This document shows positions 37,127 through 45,202 of a stretch of 51,544 bases of DNA, in pieces (position 1 is the first letter of the stretch; each line of letters starts with the position of its first letter). The stretch lies in NCBI GenBank assembly GCA_015056975.1, contig SVFG01000008.1, positions 1 through 51,544 on the forward strand, in the 5' to 3' direction. Under the pieces are notes generated by a model. It was not told the origin of the DNA, made no database searches, and was given only the letters and a program-made list of their open reading frames with translations. Source of the DNA: Lachnospiraceae bacterium. Its GTDB lineage: Bacteria > Bacillota > Clostridia > Lachnospirales > Lachnospiraceae. A program made the translations under genes and the position numbers.

Positions 37127-38884
37127 ATGGACTGTAAACAAGCCATCCTTTCAAACGATGTCTACGATTATATCACCGATTTCCCCATTGAAAATCTGTC
37201 AAATTTAGAACCTGTTGTCTGTTATCAGGACATTAATAATATTTACAATATTGTACATCTGAACAGTTCAGCCATACCTAACCTGCAAGTTAATTTTTTT
37301 GAATATCGAAGTGTACCCAAATTATATGGATTGATGCAGGAAAATGTACTGCTGCCGGGAGATGTTCCTTTTGACCCTAATAATTTATTCGCGGCAGGAA
37401 TCATACAGATGCAGCGTTCCCCATTAAATCTGACCGGACGAGGTACGGTAGTTTGTATCATAGATACCGGTATAGATTACAGGAATCCGGTATTTTTGGA
37501 TGAAAGCGGTAGAAGCAGGATTCTGGCTATTTGGGACCAGACGATACAAACAGGTACACCGCCGGAGGGTTTCCTCTATGGTTCAGAATACACACGGGAG
37601 GATATTAACCGTGCATTGCAATCGGAGGAGCCCTATGCAGTCGTACCAAGCCGTGATGAAAACGGTCACGGAACAGCGCTTGCCGGAGTGGCTGCAGGGA
37701 GTAATGTGCGGGGAGAACTGACTTACCTTGGAGCGGCTCCGGAGGCGGATATTGTGGTGGTTAAATTGAAAGAGTGTAAGCAATATCTAAGGGAATATTA
37801 TCTGATACCGGACGACGTGCCCGCCTACCAGGAGAATGATATTATGCAAGCGGTCAATTATGCAGATTCCTTTGCAATTGTGTCGGAACGTCCGGTAATA
37901 ATCTGTATCGGACTCGGCACTAATATGGGGGACCATAACGGCAGTTCTGCATTGTCAAGATATCTGGAAATAACAGCTCTCAGACAGAATCGCGCCGTGG
38001 TGGTATGTGGCGGAAATGAAGGGGAAGCAGCTCATCATTTTCAGGGGGATTTTAGAGATTCTGAGGAAATAGATATCGGCAGGGTTGATATTGGCACCAG
38101 ACTGGCGGGGAGATATCGGGATGTAGAGGTCAGAGTTGCAGAAGGCTCATCAGGCTTTTTTCTGGAAATGTGGGGAAGCTTGCCTGATGCCTTGAATATC
38201 AGCGTGATTTCACCGGGCGGTGAAGCAATAAATCCGTCACGCTTGGGTATACCACAAAGTATTACCTATGGATTTGTCTATGAAAGGAGCACTGTAACAA
38301 TTGATACCACGCTGGTCGAACCGTCCTCCGGTGAAGAATTGATTCTGGTGCGTCTAAAGGATCCTACACCGGGAATTTGGACCTTTCGGGTACTTGCTGA
38401 CAGCAGTGTTGGGAACGGTATATTTCACATGTGGTTACCCATATCACAATTTTTGAATGTACCTGCGTATTTTTTAAGCCCAACGCCTTATGTCACTCTG
38501 ACAGAGCCTGCCATGGCGTCTGAAGTTATCAGTATTTCCGCATACAATGCAAGCAACAACAGTTTTTATATTAATTCAGGAAGAGGTTTTTCCGTAAACG
38601 GTAATATCAGGCCGGACATGACTGCGCCCGGAGTGGATATTTCCACGGTTTCAGGAAGCAGAACAGGTAGCAGTTTTGCAACTGCATTGACAGCAGGGGC
38701 AGTGGCGCAGTTTATGCAATGGGCGGTGGCAGAGCGCAACATGGAATTTGTGAATACCAGAGCAATCAAAAGCAATTTTATCAGAGGAGCCGTGCGTTCG
38801 GAGGATACCATCTATCCAAACAGAGAATGGGGTTACGGTAAATTGAATTTGGAGGGCATTTTTGATGTGATGAGAGGCTTATAA
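37127..38884 (+). CDS. Subtilisin-like (S8) serine protease without signal peptide
   Basis: The start at 37127 (585 residues) is chosen because GAGG lies 5 bases before it; the earlier ATG at 37085 has no ribosome-binding site. The catalytic triad is intact: Asp113 in CIIDTGID, His181 in NGHGTA and Ser516 in GSSFAT, with the oxyanion region VVVCGGNEG near 288. A ~100-residue N-terminal part precedes the protease domain, and a ~200-residue beta-rich insert lies between the oxyanion region and the serine, as in clostridial Csp-type subtilases. No secretion signal is seen. Csp proteases act in spore germination, but the substrate here is unknown. Confidence 0.88.
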   Translation: MDCKQAILSNDVYDYITDFPIENLSNLEPVVCYQDINNIYNIVHLNSSAIPNLQVNFFEYRSVPKLYGLMQENVLLPGDVPFDPNNLFAAGIIQMQRSPLNLTGRGTVVCIIDTGIDYRNPVFLDESGRSRILAIWDQTIQTGTPPEGFLYGSEYTREDINRALQSEEPYAVVPSRDENGHGTALAGVAAGSNVRGELTYLGAAPEADIVVVKLKECKQYLREYYLIPDDVPAYQENDIMQAVNYADSFAIVSERPVIICIGLGTNMGDHNGSSALSRYLEITALRQNRAVVVCGGNEGEAAHHFQGDFRDSEEIDIGRVDIGTRLAGRYRDVEVRVAEGSSGFFLEMWGSLPDALNISVISPGGEAINPSRLGIPQSITYGFVYERSTVTIDTTLVEPSSGEELILVRLKDPTPGIWTFRVLADSSVGNGIFHMWLPISQFLNVPAYFLSPTPYVTLTEPAMASEVISISAYNASNNSFYINSGRGFSVNGNIRPDMTAPGVDISTVSGSRTGSSFATALTAGAVAQFMQWAVAERNMEFVNTRAIKSNFIRGAVRSEDTIYPNREWGYGKLNLEGIFDVMRGL

Positions 38885-38946
38885 CGGTATGAACAGCTGA
38901 AGCAAAACATATACTTAGTAGTAGCTGTAAATCGGAGGAAAAGTAT

Positions 38947-39756
38947 ATGAAGAATTACAAAATAGCGGAAGCTATTGTGCCGTTGTGCCTTATGGTTGCA
39001 ATGTTTTTTGTAGGCCGTTACATTGCCGGGTCAGTACATGATGCAAAAGAAGCTGCAGGAGCAGTGCTTCAAACCGAAAATTGGGGACTGGGCTTTGGAG
39101 CAGAGGGCAGTAAACCTACAGGGAATGCATCTGTACAGGATATGAAGCAGTATAATGCATACTATATGGCGGAAGATGAGGAAAAGAAATTGTATCTTAC
39201 GTTTGACTGCGGTTATGAAAATGGTAATACGTGTGCCATTTTGGATGCATTAAAAAAGCATAATGTACCGGCAACCTTTTTTGTGGTAGGACATTATCTG
39301 GAAAGTGCGCCGGAATTGGTAAAGCGTATGGTGGAGGAAGGCCACACGGTAGGAAATCATACCTACCATCATCCTGATATGTCTAAAATATCGGATAAAA
39401 GCGCTTTTGAGAAGGAAATGAATGACACGGCAGCTCGTTACAGAGAAATCACGGGTCAGGAGATGCCCATGTATTATCGTCCGCCACAGGGAAAATACAG
39501 CCTGCAGAACTTGAAGATGGCTAAAGAAATGGGATATGCAACCTTCTTTTGGAGTCTTGCATATGTTGACTGGAACGTGGATGCACAGCCAAGCCATGAG
39601 GAGGCATTACAGAAGCTGACAAAGAGAGTGCATCCGGGAGCGGTAGTGCTTTTGCATAATACATCAAAGACCAATGGTGAGATTCTGGATGAGTTGCTTT
39701 GCAAATGGGAGGAAATGGGTTATTCCTTTGGAGCACTCGAAGAATTGTGTAAATAA
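38947..39756 (+). CDS. pdaA: Polysaccharide deacetylase, PdaA-like
   Basis: A 269-residue protein with GGAGG before the ATG and an N-terminal membrane helix (about 8-28). The NodB domain (about 75-265) starts with YLTFDCGYENGNT, where the first Asp of the usual TFDDG is kept and the second is replaced, as in PdaA. The metal-binding His pair lies in GNHTYHHPD. RPPQGKY and VLLHN motifs complete the active site. PdaA makes muramic delta-lactam in spore cortex peptidoglycan. Assignment to PdaA rather than another N-deacetylase is based on the TFDCGYENG and RPPQGKY signatures. Confidence 0.85.
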   Translation: MKNYKIAEAIVPLCLMVAMFFVGRYIAGSVHDAKEAAGAVLQTENWGLGFGAEGSKPTGNASVQDMKQYNAYYMAEDEEKKLYLTFDCGYENGNTCAILDALKKHNVPATFFVVGHYLESAPELVKRMVEEGHTVGNHTYHHPDMSKISDKSAFEKEMNDTAARYREITGQEMPMYYRPPQGKYSLQNLKMAKEMGYATFFWSLAYVDWNVDAQPSHEEALQKLTKRVHPGAVVLLHNTSKTNGEILDELLCKWEEMGYSFGALEELCK

Positions 39757-39797
39757 TCTGACTATTAACGCAACTGTGCAAAGTAAACAAATACCTC

Positions 39798-39826
39798 TTG
39801 TGTTGATTTTGTTTTAGATGTACAAT
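39798..39826 (+). promoter_or_regulatory. Sigma-A promoter of the diguanylate cyclase and glnA
   Basis: TTGTGT at 39798-39803, a 17-base spacer and TACAAT at 39821-39826. The two genes downstream are 18 bases apart and probably share it. Confidence 0.65.
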
Positions 39827-39870
39827 AAAAGAGATGTATCGTGATTATTATGTACAAAGAGGATAAAGCT

Positions 39871-41784
39871 ATGCGTCATAAAAACATTGCGGTCTTAATT
39901 ACAGCTCTCGATACTGATGCACAGGCAGAGATGCTGAGAGGAATTGAAGAATACGGTAAAAGCAGAGGCTGTAATATTGCAGTCTTTCTGTGGTTTACGG
40001 GTGCATTTGAAAACGAGAAGCAGAATCAGGGAGAAATGAACATTGTTACGCTCCCGGATCTTAATCTGTTCGATGGACTCATTGTTTTTTCAGACACCAT
40101 GCATATGCAGGAGAATCGCAGGATAATTGAACGCCTGTTGGAAAAGGTTACCTGCCCCATCGTTACAGTGGGCTGTAAATTGAGGAGTTATCCTTGTGTG
40201 CTAAAGGATAATTATGCTGCCATGAGAGCTATGGTGGAACATTTTGTGCTGGAGCATAAGCTTACCAGGATACATTTTGTAAAAGGCATTGAGGGGAATG
40301 ACGATGCAGAAGAACGTTATCGTGCATATGTGGATGTGCTAACCGAGCATGGAATTCCGGTGGTGCCTGAAAGAGTAAGCAACGGAGATTTTTATGTGAC
40401 GGGAGCCACATTGGCAGCCAAGGAGATTTTACAATCCAAGGAACCTTTGCCGGAGGCGATAGTCTGTGCAAATGATACAATGGCATCCACCATCTGTGAG
40501 ATATTTATGCAAAGCGGCTATCGTATACCGGAGGATGTGCTAATTTCAGGATACGATTATACATTAGAGGGACAGATTCATTATCCCAGATTGACCACGG
40601 TGCGTTGCCGCAACAGGGAGCTTGGTGCAGAGGCGTGCCGGACAATCCTTGAAATTTTGGAAGGTGTTGAGGTGCCGAAGGAATTTCTGCTACCGGATGA
40701 ACTTGTGGTGGGAGAGAGCTGCGGATGCCCCAAGAAAGCTGATGGAGATGAGGAAGCGCGTCTTGGTTTTATCAACAGAGAAGGTACTATTCAGAAAAAG
40801 CTGATTCATCAGCTGATAGATTTCGAAAAAAACAGCATTGAGTGTAATATGATAGAGGATTGGATAGAGACGATGAAGGACTTTATCCTGCAGATTAATC
40901 CTCCTGAGTTTTACTGCTGTGTAAATGATGATTTTGTAAAGAATTTTCTGCGTACAGGTGTTATGGAGCAGAAGGAGGGCGGCGCAGAGAGGCGATTGGC
41001 ATATACCGCGAATGTGAAAGTAATTGCAGCTTATCAGGATGGAAAGTTCAGCAACAGACATCCTTTTGAGTCGAAATATGCCTTTGAAGATATGTTCAAG
41101 GACAGTGCAGGCGGAAAAATGTATATTTTCTCGCCGTTACATTACAGAGACCGTACCTTTGGATATTTTGTATTTGTAGACAGTACGTTCCCGATTGCCA
41201 ATCCGCTTTACATGAGCTGGCTGATTACGATGGGAAATTCTATCGAAAATATCCGCAGGCAGAGTATGCTTCGCAATGCCATGAAGAGTCTGGATGATAT
41301 GTATATCAGGGATTCTCTGACCGGCGCATATAATCGTTTCGGTATGGAGCGGTTCTTTGCAGAAATCAAAGAAGAATGTATGTTGTCCAACATTCAGATG
41401 CAGGTGTCTTTTGTGGATTTGGACGGGCTTAAGATTGTAAACGATAAGTTTGGACATGATGAAGGTGACCGTATTATTGCTGCGGCTGCAGAGATTTTGC
41501 AAAAATATGCAGATTATTATTATGTTGTCCGTTACGGTGGCGATGAATTTGTGGTATTGGGTGCTATTTTTGATAAAGCCGAGGTAGAGGATTATTGGGC
41601 AAAAGTTGACAAGGGAGTTGAAGAATTCAACGAAGGTCAGAAACATCGTGCCAAATTATCATTTAGTCACAGTTATGAAGTCTTCAAGGTGAGTGAGAAG
41701 ACTTATTTGGAAGAATGCATCAGACAGGCAGACAAGAAGATGTATACGGCGAAAAAACTAAAAAAGAGCCGCAAGGCTGAATAA
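39871..41784 (+). CDS. Cytosolic diguanylate cyclase with a LacI-type sugar-sensor domain
   Basis: The start at 39871 (637 residues) is chosen because GAGGA precedes it; the upstream in-frame GTG at 39841 has none. Residues ~5-285 read like the periplasmic-binding fold of LacI-family regulators (NIAVLITALDTDAQAEMLRG, DVLISGYDYTLEG, LTTVRCRNRELGAEA) but no helix-turn-helix precedes them and there is no signal peptide. A middle part (about 290-470) may be GAF-like. The C-terminal GGDEF domain (about 480-637) has an intact RYGGDEF active site and the DSLTGAYNR entry motif. No RxxD inhibitory site lies in front of GGDEF. It should make c-di-GMP in response to a cytosolic ligand. Confidence 0.87.
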   Translation: MRHKNIAVLITALDTDAQAEMLRGIEEYGKSRGCNIAVFLWFTGAFENEKQNQGEMNIVTLPDLNLFDGLIVFSDTMHMQENRRIIERLLEKVTCPIVTVGCKLRSYPCVLKDNYAAMRAMVEHFVLEHKLTRIHFVKGIEGNDDAEERYRAYVDVLTEHGIPVVPERVSNGDFYVTGATLAAKEILQSKEPLPEAIVCANDTMASTICEIFMQSGYRIPEDVLISGYDYTLEGQIHYPRLTTVRCRNRELGAEACRTILEILEGVEVPKEFLLPDELVVGESCGCPKKADGDEEARLGFINREGTIQKKLIHQLIDFEKNSIECNMIEDWIETMKDFILQINPPEFYCCVNDDFVKNFLRTGVMEQKEGGAERRLAYTANVKVIAAYQDGKFSNRHPFESKYAFEDMFKDSAGGKMYIFSPLHYRDRTFGYFVFVDSTFPIANPLYMSWLITMGNSIENIRRQSMLRNAMKSLDDMYIRDSLTGAYNRFGMERFFAEIKEECMLSNIQMQVSFVDLDGLKIVNDKFGHDEGDRIIAAAAEILQKYADYYYVVRYGGDEFVVLGAIFDKAEVEDYWAKVDKGVEEFNEGQKHRAKLSFSHSYEVFKVSEKTYLEECIRQADKKMYTAKKLKKSRKAE

Positions 41785-41802
41785 AATTCAATGGAGGCTA
41801 TT

Positions 41803-43227
41803 ATGGCAAAAACAACAGAAGACATTATCAAACTCATTCAGGAACAGGACATTAAGATGGTCGATTTCAAAATCGTCGACATCAATGGACAGTTCCGCCA
41901 TGTGACTATTCCTGCGTCACAATTTACTCCCGACACCATGAAAAATGGTATCGGTTTTGACGCTTCCAACTATGGCTATGCAGTAGTTGAGAAGAGCGAC
42001 ATGGTATTTATTCCCGATTTGGATACCGCAATCATTGACCCTTATTGTGAGATTCCGACATTGTCCATCACGGGAAATGCAATGATTATCGATTATCCTG
42101 AGAACCGTCCCTTGGACCAGTATCCCAGAAATATTGTACTTGCTGCAGAGCAGTATATGAAGGATTGTGATATTGCAGACACAATGCTGATTTTACCGGA
42201 ATTCGAATTTCACATGTTTGACAATGTGGGTTGGTCTGTAAGACCCAATTCCATCTCAATGAGCGTGGATGCAGAGCAGGCATACTGGAACAGCGATATG
42301 CAGGGTCAGGGTGTTGTGGTTGCACATCAGAAAAATTATCATATTGCAAAACCCTTTGACAGTACCTATGAGTGCCGTTCGGAGATGTGCCTGGAGCTTG
42401 AGAAGATGGGTATTCAGATTAAGTATCATCATCCCGAGGTGGGTGCTGCAGGACAGTTTGAAATTGAGCCTATGCTGGGACAGATGTCCAAGATGGCGGA
42501 TGCTTCCATGATGATTAAGTATGTTATTCATAACACAGCGTTAAAGTATGGTAAGGTGGCTACCTTTATGCCTAAGCCTGTTTACGGCGAAGCGGGCAAC
42601 GGAATGCATGTGCATATGCTTCTGTTAAAGGACGGACAGCCTGTATTCTCCGATGATGATGGTTATTCCCACTTGAGCAAAGAAGCGCATTATTTCATGG
42701 GTGGTCTGCTGAAGCACATTGCATCTCTGTGTGCAATTACAAATCCCAGCACCAACTCCTTCAAGAGACTGGTACCCGGATTTGAAGCACCTGTAACGGT
42801 AGGCTATGCAACCTCCAACAGAAGTGCGGTTATCCGTATTCCTGCTTATGCAAAGACTCCCAATTTGCGCCGTTTTGAAATCCGTAACCCGGATGCTACC
42901 TGTAACCCTTATCTGTGCTATGCGGCGCTGTTGATGGCAGGTATCGACGGTATCAAGAATAAGATTGATCCTCATGAGTGCGGCTGGGGACCTTATGATG
43001 TAAATCTGTACTCCTTATCAGATGAGGAGAAGGCAAAGCTCACCTCACTGCCGACCCGCTTGGAGGATGCACTTGATGCATTGGAGGCAGACCATGATTA
43101 CCTGACTGCCGGTGGCGTATTCCCCGAGCACCTTATCAAAAACTTTATTGCACTTAAAAGAAAGGAATGTATGCAGATGTCTGCAATTCCCCATCCTGCG
43201 GAGTTTGATAAATATTTTAATCTCTAA
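41803..43227 (+). CDS. glnA: Glutamine synthetase, type I
   Basis: The start at 41803 (474 residues) is chosen because GGAGG lies 5 bases before it, inside the earlier in-frame ATG at 41791. The protein makes glutamine from glutamate, ammonia and ATP. It has the ATP/metal signature KPVYGEAGNGMHVH near 265, the glutamate-binding NRSAVIRIP and RRFEIRNPDATCNPYL near 360. The length is nearer the 470-residue GSI-beta type than the 444 of Bacillus GlnA. At the adenylylation position it reads NLYSLS instead of NLYDLP, so control by adenylylation is doubtful. It is probably cotranscribed with the diguanylate cyclase 18 bases upstream. Confidence 0.95.
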   Translation: MAKTTEDIIKLIQEQDIKMVDFKIVDINGQFRHVTIPASQFTPDTMKNGIGFDASNYGYAVVEKSDMVFIPDLDTAIIDPYCEIPTLSITGNAMIIDYPENRPLDQYPRNIVLAAEQYMKDCDIADTMLILPEFEFHMFDNVGWSVRPNSISMSVDAEQAYWNSDMQGQGVVVAHQKNYHIAKPFDSTYECRSEMCLELEKMGIQIKYHHPEVGAAGQFEIEPMLGQMSKMADASMMIKYVIHNTALKYGKVATFMPKPVYGEAGNGMHVHMLLLKDGQPVFSDDDGYSHLSKEAHYFMGGLLKHIASLCAITNPSTNSFKRLVPGFEAPVTVGYATSNRSAVIRIPAYAKTPNLRRFEIRNPDATCNPYLCYAALLMAGIDGIKNKIDPHECGWGPYDVNLYSLSDEEKAKLTSLPTRLEDALDALEADHDYLTAGGVFPEHLIKNFIALKRKECMQMSAIPHPAEFDKYFNL

Positions 43228-43234
43228 GATTTGC

Positions 43235-43263
43235 AAGGCGCGGTTTCGACCGCGCCTTCTTCT
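43235..43263 (+). terminator. Intrinsic terminator of glnA
   Basis: AAGGCGCGG pairs perfectly with CCGCGCCTT around TTTCGA, followed by CTTCTA. Repeat copy C begins at its tail. Confidence 0.88.
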
Positions 43264-43505
43264 ATGAAAATTGTGTAGGAAAAATCGAGTGCCGAGGAAA
43301 GAGGGTGGGCAGGGATATATGATACCGCAGGCACGCTCTCGCTATACTTCGCATCGTAGCGGTACAAAGCTCGCTTAATTGCATCTAACCGATGCAATTA
43401 CCTCGCTAAGGACCGACGTGCTCAGAATGCGCTGCGGTTATCATATATCCCTACTTCCCCATTCTCCCGGCAGTCAACTTTTCCCATGGATTTACATTGA
43501 AGAAA
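43256..43505 (-). repeat. Structured dispersed repeat, copy C
   Basis: The core (43325-43437) is in the reverse orientation. It keeps all blocks of copies A and B and has a perfect TAATTGCATC..GATGCAATTA hairpin. The imperfect arms (about 43256-43324 and 43438-43505) share the outer TTCTTC-TATGAAAAT-like and inner GGGATATATGATA segments as inverted repeats. The right arm reaches the -35 box of the next gene. Otherwise the 43228-43555 gap holds no gene. Confidence 0.85.
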
Positions 43506-43525
43506 ACCGCGATTTGTTATATGAT
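43497..43525 (+). promoter_or_regulatory. Sigma-A promoter of the tlpA-like gene
   Basis: TTGAAG at 43497-43502, a 17-base spacer and TATGAT at 43520-43525. The -35 box lies in the outer end of the right arm of repeat copy C. Confidence 0.65.
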
Positions 43526-43555
43526 AGAAATACAAATCTAAGAATGGAGAATGTT

Positions 43556-44137
43556 ATGAAGATTAAAATATTATGTTGTCTGCTGGTAGTAGGATTATTA
43601 TTGACAGGATGCTCTGGAGATAAGGGGGCACAGGATAATACAAGTGCGCAACCGGAAGATGGCATTTCGGCAGAAGACAGTAAAACGGATGATGAGGGAG
43701 AAGATTACATTCTTACCTTCACTGCAAAGACGGTGGAGGGAGAGGAAATAACCTCGGACATATTTGCAAATTCGAAATTGACCATGATGAATGTGTGGGC
43801 AACCTATTGCAATCCCTGTCTGCAGGAGATGCCGGATTTGGGAGAGATTGCCGCATCCTATGACAAGGCTGAATTTCAGATGGTGGGAATTATCAGTGAT
43901 GTGATGGAGGGAGATGACGTGGAGTATGCAAAGGCATTGATTGAGCATACAAAAGCGGATTATCCTCATCTGGTGCTCAGCGAATCCCTGTACTTCAATT
44001 TGGTTAATGGAGTGGACGCGGTACCTACTACCTTTTTTGTCAATCAGTCGGGAGTGGTGCTTGGCTATGTGGTAGGAGCGCAATCCAAAGAGACTTGGGA
44101 GGAAATCATAAGTGACATTTTGGAACAAAATCAGTAA
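43556..44137 (+). CDS. TlpA/ResA-like thioredoxin-fold lipoprotein
   Basis: The start at 43556 (193 residues) is chosen over the long upstream extension to 43379 because GGAGA lies 6 bases ahead and it gives a signal peptide with lipobox LTGC. An acidic linker (about 24-55) leads to a thioredoxin fold with active site WATYCNPC near residue 83 and the cis-Pro loop VDAVPTTFF near 160. Such proteins reduce or transfer electrons to extracytoplasmic disulfides. It overlaps the start of a small CXXC protein gene, and a NapH-like iron-sulfur protein follows; the three are probably one electron-transfer unit. Confidence 0.92.
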   Translation: MKIKILCCLLVVGLLLTGCSGDKGAQDNTSAQPEDGISAEDSKTDDEGEDYILTFTAKTVEGEEITSDIFANSKLTMMNVWATYCNPCLQEMPDLGEIAASYDKAEFQMVGIISDVMEGDDVEYAKALIEHTKADYPHLVLSESLYFNLVNGVDAVPTTFFVNQSGVVLGYVVGAQSKETWEEIISDILEQNQ

Positions 44138-44279
44138 TGCATTTCATAGGATTCCGCTTTGGCTGGCGGGAGTGACGGTGGGAGTGCTGCTTTTGGCGAT
44201 TGGAATATGGGGAGAACAGCTTGAGGATATATACCGAAAGGCAGTCATGATTTGTTTGGAATGTATCGGAATCGGCTAA
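44112..44279 (+). CDS. Small CD1871A-family membrane protein with CLEC motif
   Basis: A 55-residue protein that starts at GTG 44112 with GGGAGG about 9 bases ahead and overlaps the end of the tlpA-like gene by 26 bases. It has one membrane helix (about residues 16-34: PLWLAGVTVGVLLLAIGIW). It ends in RKAVMICLECIGIG, the CXXC-type tail that defines the CD1871A family. It lies between a thioredoxin-fold lipoprotein and a multi-cluster iron-sulfur membrane protein. The CLEC cysteines may relay electrons or bind a metal; the function is not known. The stop is 13 bases before the next start, so all three genes are cotranslated. Confidence 0.9.
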   Translation: MTFWNKISNAFHRIPLWLAGVTVGVLLLAIGIWGEQLEDIYRKAVMICLECIGIG

Positions 44280-44292
44280 AGAAGGAAGTTTT

Positions 44293-45150
44293 ATGAAACG
44301 TTTAAGACAAAAGAATATCAGATTATTAGTTCAAGTCATTTATACAATAGTGACAAACGGGTATGTTTACGGATATCTGACGGGAAAGATTTATAAAGGG
44401 AAGCTGAAATATACCTGCGTTCCGGGACTTAACTGCTATTCCTGCCCCGGAGCGGTAGGTTCCTGCCCTCTGGGGGCGTTACAGTCCGCGTTAAACGGCA
44501 AAGGATTCAAGGTGCCCTTTGCGGCGCTTGGATTTCTTTTTATCTTTGGTAGCATCTTTGGGCGTTTTGTGTGCGGCTGGCTTTGTCCCTTTGGTTTGTT
44601 GCAGGATTTACTTCACAAAATCCCTGTGTTTCGTAAACGCAAACAGTTACCGTTTCACAAGGTTTTGAAATATGGTAAATATCTGGTGCTTTTCGGACTT
44701 GTATTTGTAGGCTCAGCCTTTTTGTTTACAGGCTATGTCAAGGTTCCTGCATTCTGCAAGTTTTTGTGCCCATCGGGAACCTTTATGGGAGCAATTCCCC
44801 TGCTTGGTGCAAATGAAGGTCTTCGCTCTCAGATAGGCGGTTTGTTTTACTGGAAGCTGGGTGTGCTTCTTTGCCTGGTATTGTTGTCGGTCAAAATTTA
44901 CAGACCCTTTTGCCAGTATCTGTGTCCATTGGGAGCATTCTACGGCTGGTTTAACAGATTTAGTCTGGTGCAGATTCAATGGAATAGGGAGGGATGTACC
45001 TCCTGTATGGCTTGTAAGCGTGCCTGCCCCGTAAATTTATCACCGGAGCAAATCTCTGTTTCGGCGGAATGCATCAAGTGTGGTCAGTGCGTGGAGGTCT
45101 GCCCTGAGAAATGTCTGAAAATACGCAAAAATATATTGAAAAAGAGATAA
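44293..45150 (+). CDS. NapH-like 4Fe-4S membrane protein
   Basis: A 285-residue protein with AAGAAGGAAG before its start. It has five membrane helices and several cysteine motifs: CYSCPGAVGSCPLGALQ (near residue 50), CGWLCPFG and CKFLCPSGTFMGA, CQYLCPLGAFYG, and two C-terminal ferredoxin clusters CTSCMACKRACPV and CIKCGQCVEVCPEKC. This is the NapH/YccM type, which moves electrons across the membrane. With the TlpA-like lipoprotein and the CLEC protein it could carry electrons from the cytoplasm to outer-face thiols. Physiological donor and acceptor are unknown. Confidence 0.92.
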   Translation: MKRLRQKNIRLLVQVIYTIVTNGYVYGYLTGKIYKGKLKYTCVPGLNCYSCPGAVGSCPLGALQSALNGKGFKVPFAALGFLFIFGSIFGRFVCGWLCPFGLLQDLLHKIPVFRKRKQLPFHKVLKYGKYLVLFGLVFVGSAFLFTGYVKVPAFCKFLCPSGTFMGAIPLLGANEGLRSQIGGLFYWKLGVLLCLVLLSVKIYRPFCQYLCPLGAFYGWFNRFSLVQIQWNREGCTSCMACKRACPVNLSPEQISVSAECIKCGQCVEVCPEKCLKIRKNILKKR

Positions 45151-45165
45151 CTTTTATAGTATAAT
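45136..45165 (+). promoter_or_regulatory. Sigma-A promoter of the second MCP gene
   Basis: TTGAAA at 45136-45141, an 18-base spacer and TATAAT at 45160-45165. The -35 box overlaps the 3' end of the iron-sulfur protein gene. Confidence 0.75.
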
Positions 45166-45202
45166 TATAAATAAGCTTACAAAAGAAGAGGAGGACTGAT
45201 AT

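Noticed and set aside
43379..43555. Upstream in-frame extension of the tlpA-like gene
   Set aside because: It runs through repeat copy C, lacks a ribosome-binding site and would hide a clear lipoprotein signal peptide that starts at 43556.
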